A stretch of DNA of 64,000 nucleotides from Balanoglossus misakiensis (taxonomy: Eukaryota; Hemichordata), in the NCBI GenBank assembly GCA_040954595.2, contig CM082577.2:15872001-15936000 (forward strand), given 5' to 3'. The translations under genes were made by a program, and so were the position numbers. Positions 44,890 through 63,274 of this stretch are shown in pieces. The notes under the pieces are model-generated. The model made no database searches. It saw only the letters and a program-made list of their open reading frames with translations, and was not told the origin of the DNA. Positions within the stretch are counted from its first letter, which is position 1; each line of letters starts with the position of its first letter.

Positions 44890-45558
44890 ACGCAGTCTGA
44901 CATTAGCATGTAAAGAGCTAGGTACATAATCCACAACGTCAAAGTAGGTCAAACCTTGCATTGTTTTAGGTTTTAAGTAAACCAAAGGGTCCAAATCCAT
45001 TCGGTGTGGCTGCTGCAGTGGAGATGAAGGCATAGTACTAGAGTTATTGTTCAATGTCCCTTCATTTAAATTAAGCGCCTGGAGAAGAGAGTCCAAACCA
45101 ATGCTGGAGTGGTTGTCCGATCGGACCGGAGGTTGGGTGCCTTCCGTCTTCATCGATGATCCCGTCGCCCCGCTGGTGGTACTCGGAGAACAGGAGGCCG
45201 CCATGTTGTTGAGTTGTTTATCGAACGGCGCCCTCTGTTGGTCAGCATGTCCGTGATTACTTGCCTCGCTGGGGGTACGCTGGCCAGCCAAAAGTTTCAG
45301 GGCAGCTTCCAGATGACGAAGTTGAGCGAGAGGCGAAATCTTCAGTAACAATAAGTCTTCGTAGTGTAAAAGCTTCATCGAAGACATGTTAGTAAACCCG
45401 TTGATGGCCAAGGAGTGAAGTGTCAATGATGTGATGCCATTCTGCTCGGCCCATAGTTGCACTTCAACATCAGGTGTCTGCACTTCAGCGTCCGGTGTCG
45501 GCACTTCAGCGTCCGGTGTCGGCACCGAGCTGATGATCGCTGGGTCAACTTGCTCCAT
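44887..45558 (-). CDS. Gag-like ORF of the Ngaro-type element
   Basis: From the ATG at 45558 (MEQVDPAIIS) 223 codons run to a stop at 44887; the frame stays open upstream to 45642. It carries a PTPDAEV tandem repeat, then a SAM-like helical domain (WAEQNGITSLTLHSLAING, LLHYEDLLLLKISPL), a Ser/Thr/Gln-rich linker, and a C-terminal block (YLKPKTMQGLTYFDVVDYV) of the kind seen in Gag-like ORFs of DIRS-order elements. SAM domains can form oligomers. The protein is probably truncated at the deletion junction. Confidence 0.65.
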   Translation of the reverse strand: MEQVDPAIISSVPTPDAEVPTPDAEVQTPDVEVQLWAEQNGITSLTLHSLAINGFTNMSSMKLLHYEDLLLLKISPLAQLRHLEAALKLLAGQRTPSEASNHGHADQQRAPFDKQLNNMAASCSPSTTSGATGSSMKTEGTQPPVRSDNHSSIGLDSLLQALNLNEGTLNNNSSTMPSSPLQQPHRMDLDPLVYLKPKTMQGLTYFDVVDYVPSSLHANVRLR

Positions 45559-45638
45559 CTTACCACAGATGGAGAACCAACGGGAAAGAGGAAAATCAGA
45601 AATTCTGGCGTCCGGTGAAGGCGGGAAGAAAACTTCGA

Positions 45639-45826
45639 GCAAAGAGCTGAGTGGGGCGCAACACTCACACTGGCTGTTCCCGCTCGAATGAGCTACGGGA
45701 CTTTTCCCTTCTCCTGAGGATGAGTAACTAAGGCAGTGATTGGTTAAACAAAGAGGGAAAAGGCGATTGGTGAAAATGCAACCTCGTCCTCAGCCGATTT
45801 AAACCTCGCTCAATGAGAGCTATACC
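45639..45826 (-). repeat. Split direct repeat A1
   Basis: 188-bp copy of A2 forming the 5' end of the element on the minus strand. Confidence 0.88.
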
Positions 45827-46273
45827 ATAATCGTGACATTTGCTAAGTATAATTGGTTTCCGAAGATGTCCGAACAACCTCACTGATATTTTGCTGGCTT
45901 CCTGATGTACTGCAATCGCCTCAAAGTGTGATTTTGTGGTTGCGTTAGTGGCGATTTTTTTCACGGTAGCCGTGCGATCTGTAGGTGAGCATGGTTATGA
46001 TGTGTATTTTTTTGAGCTTGATTTAAAATTAAATCAATTTTCACAACGTAAATAACAAATTTCTGGGGTAGTTTGCTGTATGTACGATCGTTTTGTAGTG
46101 TTGGAGTGGCTTCGGAATTTAGCGTGTGGCTACGTAATTACACTTTCTGTAGAGTTCGTGATTGTGATTGACGTAAATTGACTCAATGTCACCATGGTCA
46201 CGGCGTCTATACGCTACCTGTTACCGGTGTCTGTGGCGCCAAAATCAAAATACAGATCATCTTGAAGCAAAAT
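45827..46273. other. 5' flank of the RAG1-like gene
   Basis: No coding domain. The RAG1-like frame is open from 46178, but without ATG until 46274. Terminal repeats of a RAG-type transposon (CACAGTG or CACTATG-like ends) were not recognised here. Confidence 0.4.
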
Positions 46274-47979
46274 ATGGCCACCAAGAAAGATTTGGATGCA
46301 CATTTGGGTCTAATCTCAACACTGTGTAGAATTTGTGGTACAAAAATCGTCAGTACTTCGTACGCGTGTAAGAGCTTCCAAACCCAATTGCGCGATGCGT
46401 TCAATGTTGACGTAAACAACGACGAATCGACAGTTCATCCAAATAGTTTCTGCAAGAATTGCAAGCGGACAGTCGACTACTGTTTACATGTAACACAGGC
46501 CAGTACAGCTAGCTATAGCCCGAGAACGAAGGTGACATTGTGGAAAAAACATCCGCGAAACGGTGAGTGTGATGTTTGCCTTCGGTCTCGACCCGGAAGG
46601 AAACCAAAACAGACGAAACGAGGACGTGAAAAAGTTAAATATCGTGTCTACTCCTAATGACTCTGATGATAGGAAGTTGGGTTCAGGAACTCAAAGTCAA
46701 ACTGACACACCCGTTGATATAGATTTAGTCAATGTTGTAAAGACCAAAGCAGGCAAGAGGTTTAGGTGTTCACTGGGACTGTCTCCACAACGATTCATTC
46801 ACAGCACATATATTGGCCAAGAACTCGATTGCCCTATTTGCAAAGAAATTGTGGACGAGCCTGTCCAAATTCTGTGTGCTAACCCCCACACATTTTGTTC
46901 CCCCTGCTTGGCAGAGTGGTTCAAAGTTTCCCCAACATGTCCTGTCTGTCGGGTTACAATAGACAGCAATTTAGTTGCTTTGATTCCAGTCATGTTGGGA
47001 AATATCCTAAGTTCACTAACAATACACTGTGATTATAGTAATTGGGGATGTACTAGAGAACTGCCATTGAGGGATCTGAAAGGCCATTTTGAAAGCTGCC
47101 CCTACACATCAATTGCCCATGATCATCATTATGCGTCAGCCAAGCTCAACAGCAATTACATGTAAATTGCAATGACACTGACATCGATGTGAATGGGTCG
47201 GTACACCAGCCAGAGACCGTGAAAACAACCAGTACTATATCCCCACAAGAAGCACTTGACACCATTGCTAACTGTTCTGAAAAAATCGACAAGATGGCTG
47301 GTTTCGATACAGTGGCAACCAAAATAATCAAACTGAAACTGGAACAAACCCCTGGCTCTAGAAAGGGAGAGGCGATAACATTTAAAACTAGATCAAAGGT
47401 AAGGAAAAAACAGTGTTGATTTGAAATTAATGTCATAATTATTATGACTGTAGTAGGAATGAATAAGTAGTTATAGTGTTTTGTAATATTGTCACAATGT
47501 TCAATTGATGACATATCTGATATGTTTAAGCATGACATATGTATTTGTGTGTAATTTTTCCTAGTAAGGCCATTTACCTGCATTACATATGTCCCCATCA
47601 TGTTAATAAAATATTTGCGTGTGTCATTTTTCTCCCATAAGCCTATTCACCTGATGTATGTCCCAAAGGCAGTGAAGGATTCCACCAGAGTATCAACTCG
47701 TACACAGGCACATCGAGCAACCATTGTAGAGAAGACAAGAGAAAGTGCGTCAGGTGTGTCAGGTGACAGCAAAGCGGTAGCACAACAGGTTAGGCGGGAG
47801 CTGGGCAGATTTGGGAAGACTGAACTACATTCCCTTGGTCTTTTGCCTAATGTTCCTCCTGGAGCTGGTCTAATGCTAAAGACCAGTTTGTCACTACCAT
47901 GGAATAAGTTGAGGGCACTGAGGAGGTAAGGATTAAGTGGGTGTGTATGCCAGCGTTTTTATAGCATATTTTACTAGTA

Positions 47980-48166
47980 CAGTCAAACCTGTCAATAGTG
48001 GCCAGTCAAGGGACTGTCCAAAACTAGCCTTTATAGACGTAGACAGGTGGCGCTTATAGACAGGTCAGTTAATGTACAGTAACTTGCACCGGGACTGTAG
48101 CAAGGTGGCAGCTATAGAAAAGTTCCACTATAAAGAGGTGGCCTGCCACTTACACAGATTTGACTA
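47980..48166. mobile_element. MITE (Tc1/pogo-like ends) in RAG1-like intron 2
   Basis: It starts CAGTCAAACCTGT and ends ACAGATTTGACTA, an imperfect inverted repeat, flanked by TA on both sides. At 187 bp it has no coding capacity. Confidence 0.6.
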
Positions 48167-49865
48167 TATATTGCAAATGTGCTAATTTCATGCATGGTGT
48201 CTGTGTCTGCCTCTGTGTGTGCTGTTGGGGGTTTAAAATAGATGTACTGAGTTTTTCAGTACCAGTACAGTCAGCTTTATAGCTTATTGTCAGTCTATTC
48301 AATTTGACACAAAATACCAAAATCTAGTAAAATTTTAGAAAAACAATATCAGAATATTTGCTTTTATTTTCAACATGCACTGGTGTGTGCAAACTTGTCT
48401 GACAATTCACCAGCCCTGCTTTGTCAACTGTAGGTTTAAATATGTGCATTTTAAATATTTGTGGTAGTTTAATTGCAGTTCTGTATACCAAAAATTGATT
48501 TTAAAAAAATATAGAGTTGGATTGAATTTACCATTTGAACAACAAACTGGTCAAATGTTTAGAAGATAGATGTGTATATTGTAATATTTTGCTGAGAGAC
48601 AACAAAGTGATAAACAATTGCAATGTGTCATGGAATGGGTAAGTACACATGCATTTCAACATAATCTATTTTTTTCCTCAGATGGTTGCGAAATTGGAAC
48701 ATACATGTCCAAGGAGAGACAAGGGACAGGGAAATTGCTGAAACGCTATCCCTGCCCCTTTCTGCGGAAAGACTTCCCTTCACATTTAAAGTGAGGGGAA
48801 CAGATGGCAAACACTGTACAGAAATCAGACTTGCACCATTGGTAGTAATAGAGAATGTGAAGGATGCAATCATTACTAAGCTTGAGTGTTTGGAAAGGTA
48901 ACATTGAGAATAATCAACAAATTTGGATTTTACTTTCAGGTATCCCTAAAATGTTCTCGTGAATGCTGGTAGGGAGTATAATTTGGAGTTAACATTCAAC
49001 TTCATTGACGTAAAAATGAAAGACATCATATAATGTCAAAAATAAATAGTATGTTTTGTTTTGACCTTACTTTAAACATTTTCAATTGAATTAAATTAGA
49101 CTAATGGTACGTACCTTTCACTTCACATTTTACACAATATTTTGTACACATGGTCTTTTCATTCTCATTCTTCAACATTTTTTACTACCGTGTTTGTAAT
49201 GCATTTATTATATTGATATTATTATATCAATCTACTTTATATTTCAGAGAAAATAAACTTACTTGGCAGGAAAGCACTATTCCCTGTGATGAAGTCTGGT
49301 GTAAAGTTGGGGGCGATAAGGGAGGTGGCAGCATGAAATCTGTCTTTCAGATTTGTAATGTGGCCAACCTTAATTCAATTGAAAACACAGTGGTGTGGAA
49401 TATTTTTGCTGCACCGGATACAAGGCATAACCTTGAGATTGCCTACAAGGTTAATTTAGACCAAATCAACTCATTAGAGAGTTGCACATGGAAGTGAGTA
49501 CATGATATACATGTAAATGATGCAAATATTTCAATTATGCATTAAAATATCTAGTCATAGTTTTCTCTTCTGCAGCATTACCCATGGTAGAGGATTGTAC
49601 ATACCTGTTCAGCTCTATTCAAACTGATGCACACCTTTTCTTACAATGGCTGGTTTTCTGACACTCAGTACATGTAGCTGTAACTTTTATTTGTTTCAGA
49701 TACTTTTAGCTTGACTCTTTCAACTAACACTGTGTTGTGTGTTCCCTATACCATGTTGAAACACACAATATCGATTCTGTCAGCACAACCAGTGTATGTA
49801 TAACAAACACTGTTATCGCTTACAATTGAAATCAATTCAATTGTCAACAATTAAAAATTAGTTTT

Positions 49866-50363
49866 CTCGTTGATGACCCTGTCTGGTTTTGCAATTCTCC
49901 CGTTGGGGTCAATAAATTGGGTGATATGATGAAAGAGATTTCGAAGGAGGCAGCACTGTCCCGTGTTTATACAAATCACTGTCTGAGAGCGACGGCATGC
50001 ACAGTTTTAGACTCGGCGGGAATAGAGACGCGACACATTATGTATGTATCCTGTCATAAAAACGAGGCAAGTGTAAGGTCATACACAAATAAACTTACCA
50101 CTGAACAAAGTCGAAACCTATCAGGTATTCTTTCCAGAAGTGTTGGGTACACTGACGTACAGACAGCATCGCCTGATGTTGTCCATGGTGCGTGTGATCG
50201 CCAACAACAAACTGCGTGTAATTCTTCCAGTGTCGAGTCAAACTCTGATGCGTGTCGTTCTCGGACCATTTCAAGCAATATGACGAATCAGACTTCAGGT
50301 TTGTTTCAAAACTGTACATTTAACAATCGTGTTAACATTCAAATTGTAAACAAAAACGACTGA
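49866..50363 (+). pseudogene. Crypton-type tyrosine recombinase, C-terminal fragment, in RAG1-like intron 4
   Basis: An open frame reads DPVWFCNSPVGVNKLGDMMK, then LSRVYTNHCLRATACTVL, RHIMYVSCHKNEASVRSYT and a Cys/Asn-rich tail (FQNCTFNNRVNIQIV). The C-terminal tyrosine-recombinase signatures are present: HxxR in HCLR, the following His (CHKNE) and the Tyr nucleophile in RSYT. These genes (also domesticated as KCTD1 and ZMYM relatives) derive from Cryptons. The upstream half with the first catalytic Arg and Lys is absent. It lies on the same strand as the RAG1-like gene, between exons 4 and 5. Confidence 0.75.
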
Positions 50364-50746
50364 ATTCCATTTGGAGCGGAGCGAAACATTCTCTCGATCA
50401 CCGTGCATATTGCAACGTCTGTGTGTCGGCCTCCGTTGAGGTCAATGTTTGCAAATCTTTTGTATTGTTATGTAAATATTTTCTATTTTTAGCTTTCATA
50501 GTTGTGTTTTAGCTTACGTAGTTGTGTTGACATGCTGTATTTCTGTATTGGAATTAAACGTTTCCTCTTTTTTGAAAACAAATTTCTTTGTGTTGCGTGA
50601 AATATGTAAATCACGGGTACCAGGAAATTATGAACATAAACAATATTCATGTTACGGGGCCCTCTAACAACGCAAAACTCATAGTCAAAGAAAATGCCTT
50701 TTTAAAATGTTTTATGCAAAGTTTCAATATACTGGCATAATATAAT

Positions 50747-50888
50747 AGCAATAAAACACCCCAGCCATGGTATACCACTCGATTTTGACCAGTTCAACTC
50801 CATATACGCACTCGCTATCGCTCGTGCGTATATGTCGTGAACTGGTCAAAATCTCGTGGTATACCATGGCTGGGGGTGTTTTATTGCT
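50747..50888. repeat. 142-bp near-perfect foldback in RAG1-like intron 4
   Basis: The left arm AGCAATAAAACACCCC and onward is mirrored by an inverted copy ending at 50888. Arms are about 63 bp around a loop containing CGCTATCGCTCG. Confidence 0.85.
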
Positions 50889-53680
50889 TAAATAATTCAT
50901 GGGTAATTTGTCTTTAGGCAGATTTTTCTGTCTTTGGTGTACTATTACCAAGGAGGAAGCAAAGCGTGAACCAGGAGACAGACCAGAAATAAAACAACGG
51001 TCCCTTGAGCAACTGAAAGCTGACAACCAGGCCTATGTAGCAGCAGGGAGTGATAAGAAGACTACGTTGATGTTCAACAACTGTATCAACAAGCCTTTGT
51101 TTGATATTCCTCTAAACAGGGTGTGCAGTTTAATCAATAATTGTCATTTTGACTTGGTTGTTAAACAGTTTTATTTGCTCCTAGCATTACCAGTTGTCAC
51201 TTTACCATATGATATGCACATGTGATGGAGACATGCAGGATCAAATTGCAACTAAAGAAGAAGTCTTTTTTAGCTTGGGAAGTTAGCTTAGTGGGTTTGA
51301 GTCCTGGCTTTGTGAATGCTACTTCAGGTCTTGGGTTTGTCTCAAAAAAATCTAAAATATGTAAAACATAACTGTATACTGATGATCTTCTCTATAAATA
51401 ATTACATTTATTGTTGAGGGAATACTAAGTAGCCAGACAGTATATTCCAAATAGGCCTGTTAAAGTTTACTTAACTCAGTATTTTTTTTATTCACAGTTA
51501 CATTGATTTTGTTTTGCTTCCAGGTTGCAATTCCAGCACTGCATATAAGCCTTGGCTTATATAAGAAAAAAATGACGACATTGATGAACCTGTCTTAAAA
51601 CCAGCACGTTTTGATGCATATGTGTCATTGCTTCGTGAGGCCCTTGTCTTGGAAAGGGAGGCCGGCTCTCAAGAAGCCAGGGCTGCTGCCATGGAGAATA
51701 ACATTCAGAGACAACTTCTTGATGATGATAGTGATGACGACAGCGATGATGATTCCCTTTCATTAGCTGCTATTTCAAAAGCATCAGATGTGTAGGAAAA
51801 GCTAATTGCAAGTGCCAAGGCCAAGGTTAGGGTTAGAGTACTTTGCAGTGTTTGTTTCTCATGCTAGGTTTTGATCATGTCAATGATTTTTTTTCTATTT
51901 GCTGTAATAGAAACAGAATAATATAATGTTTCATATGACACCAGAAAAAAAGAAAACCAAATTTTATGTGTACTCATAACAGGAAAATTGTTGCCATAGT
52001 TATTTCAAGTGCTGAGGTATGAGAAACAAACATTTATTTTGAACATAATCCTAGTCTTTCACCTCATTTTCACCTGTCTTTTGGATAACCATGCTACTCT
52101 TGATTTCATACTTCAGCTTTGCAATAGTTTCACTGACAGTTTTGTTTCCACACAGAGAGAGGATGCAGCAAGCCTGAAAGGAAACTTACCAAGGGATGCT
52201 GGATATACAGTCAGGAAACTTGATAGGAGTCTAAATAAAATTCATGTGTACAGACAGGCTTACCATGGAAAGTCTTTCATTGGAAACCATGTCAACACAT
52301 GCTGCAAGGTTTCTATAATACTAGTATATTGTATTGCTTCCCAAATATTCAAGTTTTAAATCTAGTGAAGAAATTGTTTTACTTCAGAGGATAAGAGTAA
52401 CTGCAAAATAAGGCATGATTTGTGGTTATTGACCCCAGTTCATTTTTTTATGTAGATAACAATGGCATGCTGCTTTCTTAAAATTTTAAGTTTCCCCAAG
52501 GCAGTAAGTTATCTGCTGCTTGTATGCTTGCCTGTTGGTATTTTCATTTCATACAGTTCAAATCCTAGAAATGAAAAGGTTAAATTAATATTTAGTTTTA
52601 CTCTGCTTTTGTTGTAGATATTCACAAATACATTTTCAATTTGTTTCTGACATTTTCTTATTCATGCATTCATGCAAACACGTACACCTATTAAACATAA
52701 GATCTTTTCCATCTCACATTCAGGACAAGAATATCAACATCATTGTTGATAGTGTGGTACAGTGTACTGAGGAGATGACACCAGAACTGATTACTGATGC
52801 AGAGGCCATAAGGGACAAATTCAAACCATTACTGACACTGTTTGCATCATGCCACAACACATATTCTCTTTCAAGGAGGTTGACCCAAGATGAAATAACT
52901 GAGCTTGGTGACTATTCTTATCAAGATAATCACATTTGTTCAATTATTCATAATGTATTTGAACTAACCGTGTTCTATGGTGTGTTTTTTCTATTTGGCA
53001 GTTTGTAGATACTTGAATTATACCAGAGAAGCCACGGGCAGATTTAGAAGCCTGGTTGCTGCATGCTGTAAATTTATTCAATGTTGAAGTTTGCATAAAA
53101 TAAGTATTATTTTCTTGTTTGGATAATCAACGATAATTTATTTTGTATTTGTACTTTTTCTTGTGTTCACCTTTTTTGTTCTCTCTCTGAGTGTATAATT
53201 TTTATATTTATTGTATTTGATTTTACTTTGATGTTTACATTTATATGTATGCTCATGTTGTAGTTGTAACTCTTTACATTTGGATTCCTTAGTGTTTAGT
53301 GGATAAAGTGATAAACCTCTTGCAATTTCTTAAATTACCACTCACTAAGGATTTTATATTTTCTCTTTTTCTCCTAGGTATCAACATACGAGGGCTCATG
53401 GAATATTACAGATCAAATTTCCCTAAAGAATCTGTGTTTCCAAAGATGCACCTTCTTGAATGTCATGTTGTCAGTCAAATTGAAATGACAAATATGGGGC
53501 TGGGTTTTCTAGGTGAGCAAGGTATTGAGGTCATTCACCATCACTTCAACACAGCAGAGAGGAGTTATGCCTCAATGCCAAATGACGTAGACAGGTTGAA
53601 GTGCATGGTGAAAGATCATCATATCAGGAATCACCCAGGAAACCCTAAGCCACCTACAAGGAAAAGGGCTCGTAAAGATA

Positions 53681-55067
53681 CCCTTACGAAAAAATAAGGC
53701 TTCCGGCGCACAGTTGTGGTAAACTTACCGCAACTTTGCGGCACATATACAGCGACTGTTTGCGGCGCACGCGCGGCTAATGCATATTTTCGCATGCAAA
53801 TAAGCTGTTGCGGCGCACAGTTGCGGTAAACATACCGCAACTTTGTGGCACATATGCGGCACGTATGCCAAAACGGGTTTGCGGCGTATATGCCGCAAAT
53901 TCTGCCCTCTTGCAACTTTGCGGCACATATACCGCAACTGTTTGCGGCGCACGCGCGGCTAATGCATATTTTCGCATGCAAATGAGCTGTTGCGGCGCAC
54001 AGTTGAGGTAAACATACCGCAACTTTGTGGCACATATGCGGCACGTATGCCAAAACAGGGGTTTGCGGCGTATATGCCGCAATTTATGCCAGCTTGCTAA
54101 TAATTAATCCCTACTGTGGCCCCTTCCTAGCTACAATGCAGCCACCCGTAAAAAGAATTGCCAATCTATCCATTCTGTTCTTAAGTTTGCAATGACACAT
54201 ACTTCCCAGTACATGTATCTTGGTTCAGCAAATCTTAATTCTCATGTGAATTTGGTGTGTCATATTTATACAAAGTCATGTACTTCCCATAAGGAGAGTA
54301 ATCCAAAGTATATTCAACAGGCATGGACCAAACATTTCTTTGTGAAATTGTGACCCTCATTGTTTATTTCAACAACAGGAATTATTTTATAGCTATCTCA
54401 AGTGATTCAACTACCACAGAACATTTAGAAACTCACCCAGCTGTATACATGTCATTGCAATGTTCTTGTCTCAAGTGTTCTCTTACTGTACAAGATTATG
54501 ACATCATCCTCAGGAAATTGTTCAAACTACTGACCTCTGGTAATGCACAAATATCGCTACCACAGTATTCAAGTGAAGCAGCTTCCAGCTGTATGGATTT
54601 GTGACATCAAATTCATGGTTTTTGATGGGCACAGAGATCCCAGTGTAACCTTACACAATCAAAATGTCCGCCTAAATGAAATCAGCCTCATTCTCGTTTC
54701 TGCACATGTCACCAAAAAGTAATTTTAACCAGCTGCAAATTCAAATTCTGTTTACTTGAACGTTCTGGCATGTATACCGCAACCGTGCCGCAACAGACTC
54801 CACTGATCACCAGATAATATCAAACTCCCTGTTTACTTTACTTTTGCGGTATATGCGCCACAAAAGGCGCCACTGATCACCAGTAGTACAAGACACTCTG
54901 TGTTTACTTAAATGTTGTGGCACACGTGCCGCAAAAGGCTTGACTGATCGCCAGAAGTGTGCCGGTACTGGCGATCATCGGCGATTAGTCGCCACAAAGT
55001 TGCGGTCAGAAATTTGCGTGCCGCAACTTCGCCGCATGTTTGCCGCAAGAAAACAACTTCGTAAGGG
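53681..55067. mobile_element. TA-flanked DNA element with CCCTTACGAA ends at the 3' end of the RAG1-like gene
   Basis: It starts CCCTTACGAA and ends TTCGTAAGGG, with TA at 53679-53680 and 55068-55069. It is 1387 bp, non-coding, and filled with TTGCGGCA/TGCCGCAA words, including two ~180-bp tandem units (about 53731-53910 and 53911-54090). TA duplication and short ends suggest a Tc1/mariner-type MITE. It inserted in the last codons of the RAG1-like gene and supplies its present stop. Confidence 0.75.
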
Positions 55068-55559
55068 TAGCAGCTAAATGTTTAAGATGAAGTGATATGC
55101 ATGCACTTTGCTAAAGAAAAGAATAAATGGTTAAAAAAGTACAAGTTTTGTCAGTAATCATTTCTTGTGATGTTTGGATGTAGTTCATAGAGGTGTGAGT
55201 GTATGGATCGGAATACACATATATACCGGTATATATTTATATAAGTGTGTGCGTGTGTGCCCATGTGCCAAACAAGAGCAATGATTTTTTAAGGTCGTGG
55301 CCAAAAAAATTAATTAAAAATATAATTTAATTGAAAAAATCTATGAATTTAAAAGTGAAATAATATAAATTTTCAAACTACATACATTTTTTTTTTAAAC
55401 TTGTACTTTTAAAATGTGTATTGTATTAAATTTGTGACCACAGCACAGATCAGGATTGCCATATGAATATCGCCCTCTATCGATGTAATTTGGTAAGGTT
55501 TGTGAATTTGTATTTCTTTACTCCAACTAGAATTCAGGCTGAATACGGCTGTGTCATAT
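55068..55559. other. RAG1-like 3' end and spacer
   Basis: After the insertion the original RAG1-like frame would end within three codons (about 55075). A short 3' UTR follows, then an AT-rich spacer with a GTGTGTGCG patch. No other gene is seen. Confidence 0.5.
55122..55127 (+). terminator. Polyadenylation signal AATAAA downstream of the RAG1-like gene
   Basis: Canonical hexamer about 50 bp after the inferred original stop codon. Confidence 0.4.
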
Positions 55560-62690
<7,131 letters not shown>

Positions 62691-63274
62691 TTATGACAAA
62701 ACGGCCAAAAATTAAAGAAAAACGAAAATTCCTGCAATTTTTTAAAAAGTGCAATATTGCAATGAAAAATGAAAATCTGAATCTTAGTGGTGTACATTTA
62801 CTTCCATGAGCTCAAGTGGATGAGATCATGTTTTGTTTATGAAGTTTCACAACCGGAAATGCGACATTTTTATTGTTTCTTGCATTTTCCCACGGTGGCG
62901 GCCATAATCGCTTGCGGCAAAGCTTTATTATTTATCTGGTTAAAACTTGCATATGCACTCATATTTAGGGTTTATAATGCTTGTGCCTCCATCTGCATGG
63001 ACTAATGGTAGTGCAGTTTGAAACAAAAATTATGAAAATTATCCCAAAAGTTACAGCTTAAGTGCCTTTAAATCATATGAGAAAATTTTGTTGGAGGCAT
63101 TGAGTCATCTTGGGCATGGCTGGACAGAAATTTGTGCAAGATGGCGGCCAGTACCTGACCCCCTCCTTTTAGCTGGTGCAGCCAGCACTGAAAATGGGGC
63201 AGGGGACCAGACTACTGGATGGATGCATTTCTTTTATAGGCAACATTTTAAACTTTCTTTTGCTTTTTCCTCAG
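62691..63274. other. No recognised gene
   Basis: Non-coding spacer. A short stretch near 63168-63225 (GCAGCCAGC, GGGGCAGGG, CCAGACTA) resembles 25387-25430 and may be part of a dispersed repeat. Confidence 0.4.

Larger units (their letters stand above)
43831..45826 (-). mobile_element. Internally deleted Ngaro-type (tyrosine-recombinase) retrotransposon with split direct repeats
   Basis: Read on minus, the order is A1 (45826-45639), coding, B1 (44484-44355), A2 (44355-44169), B2 (43960-43831). A1 and A2 match over about 187 bp, B1 and B2 over 130 bp. A1-ORFs-B1-A2-B2 is the split-direct-repeat layout of Ngaro/PAT elements. The coding part has a Gag-like ORF fused to a short piece of DIRS-order reverse transcriptase; most RT, RNase H and the recombinase are missing. 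About 200 bp with a long poly-C run separates A2 from B2. Confidence 0.82.
46274..53697 (+). pseudogene. RAG1L: RAG1-like transposase/recombinase gene, nine exons, catalytic residues kept but frame broken
   Basis: Exons: 46274-47398, 47642-47925, 48682-48897, 49248-49493, 50922-51120, 51524-51825, 52156-52308, 52724-52907, 53378-53697; introns are GT-AG and phases agree. Exon 1 has the RAG1 N-terminal zinc region (CRICG, FCKNC, CDVC), a RING (CPICKEIVDEPV, CSPCLAEW, CPVCR) and the following zinc finger. The core keeps D1 in KVGGDKGGG, D2 in APDTRHNLE (exon 4), the zinc-binding CLWC (exon 5), RQAYHGKSFIGNH (exon 7) and the catalytic E in GEQGIEVIH (exon 9). RAG1-family enzymes cut DNA at recombination signals or transposon ends. 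Breaks: shifts near 46637 (A run), about 47125 and 51555 (A run), and TAG at 51793. Two lie in A homopolymers and could be assembly errors. The present stop lies in an inserted element (53681). Confidence 0.88.

Noticed and set aside
46560-46760. Intron starting at GTGAGT at 46565 in RAG1-like exon 1
   Set aside because: The sequence after it encodes the conserved CDVC zinc pair of RAG1, so it is coding; a one-base shift in the A run near 46637 explains the frame change better.
53010-53070. Extra exon between RAG1-like exons 8 and 9 after TTTGGCAG
   Set aside because: Joining exon 8 (52907) directly to 53378 keeps phase and conserved sequence (TELG then INIRGLMEYYR); the candidate adds stops.
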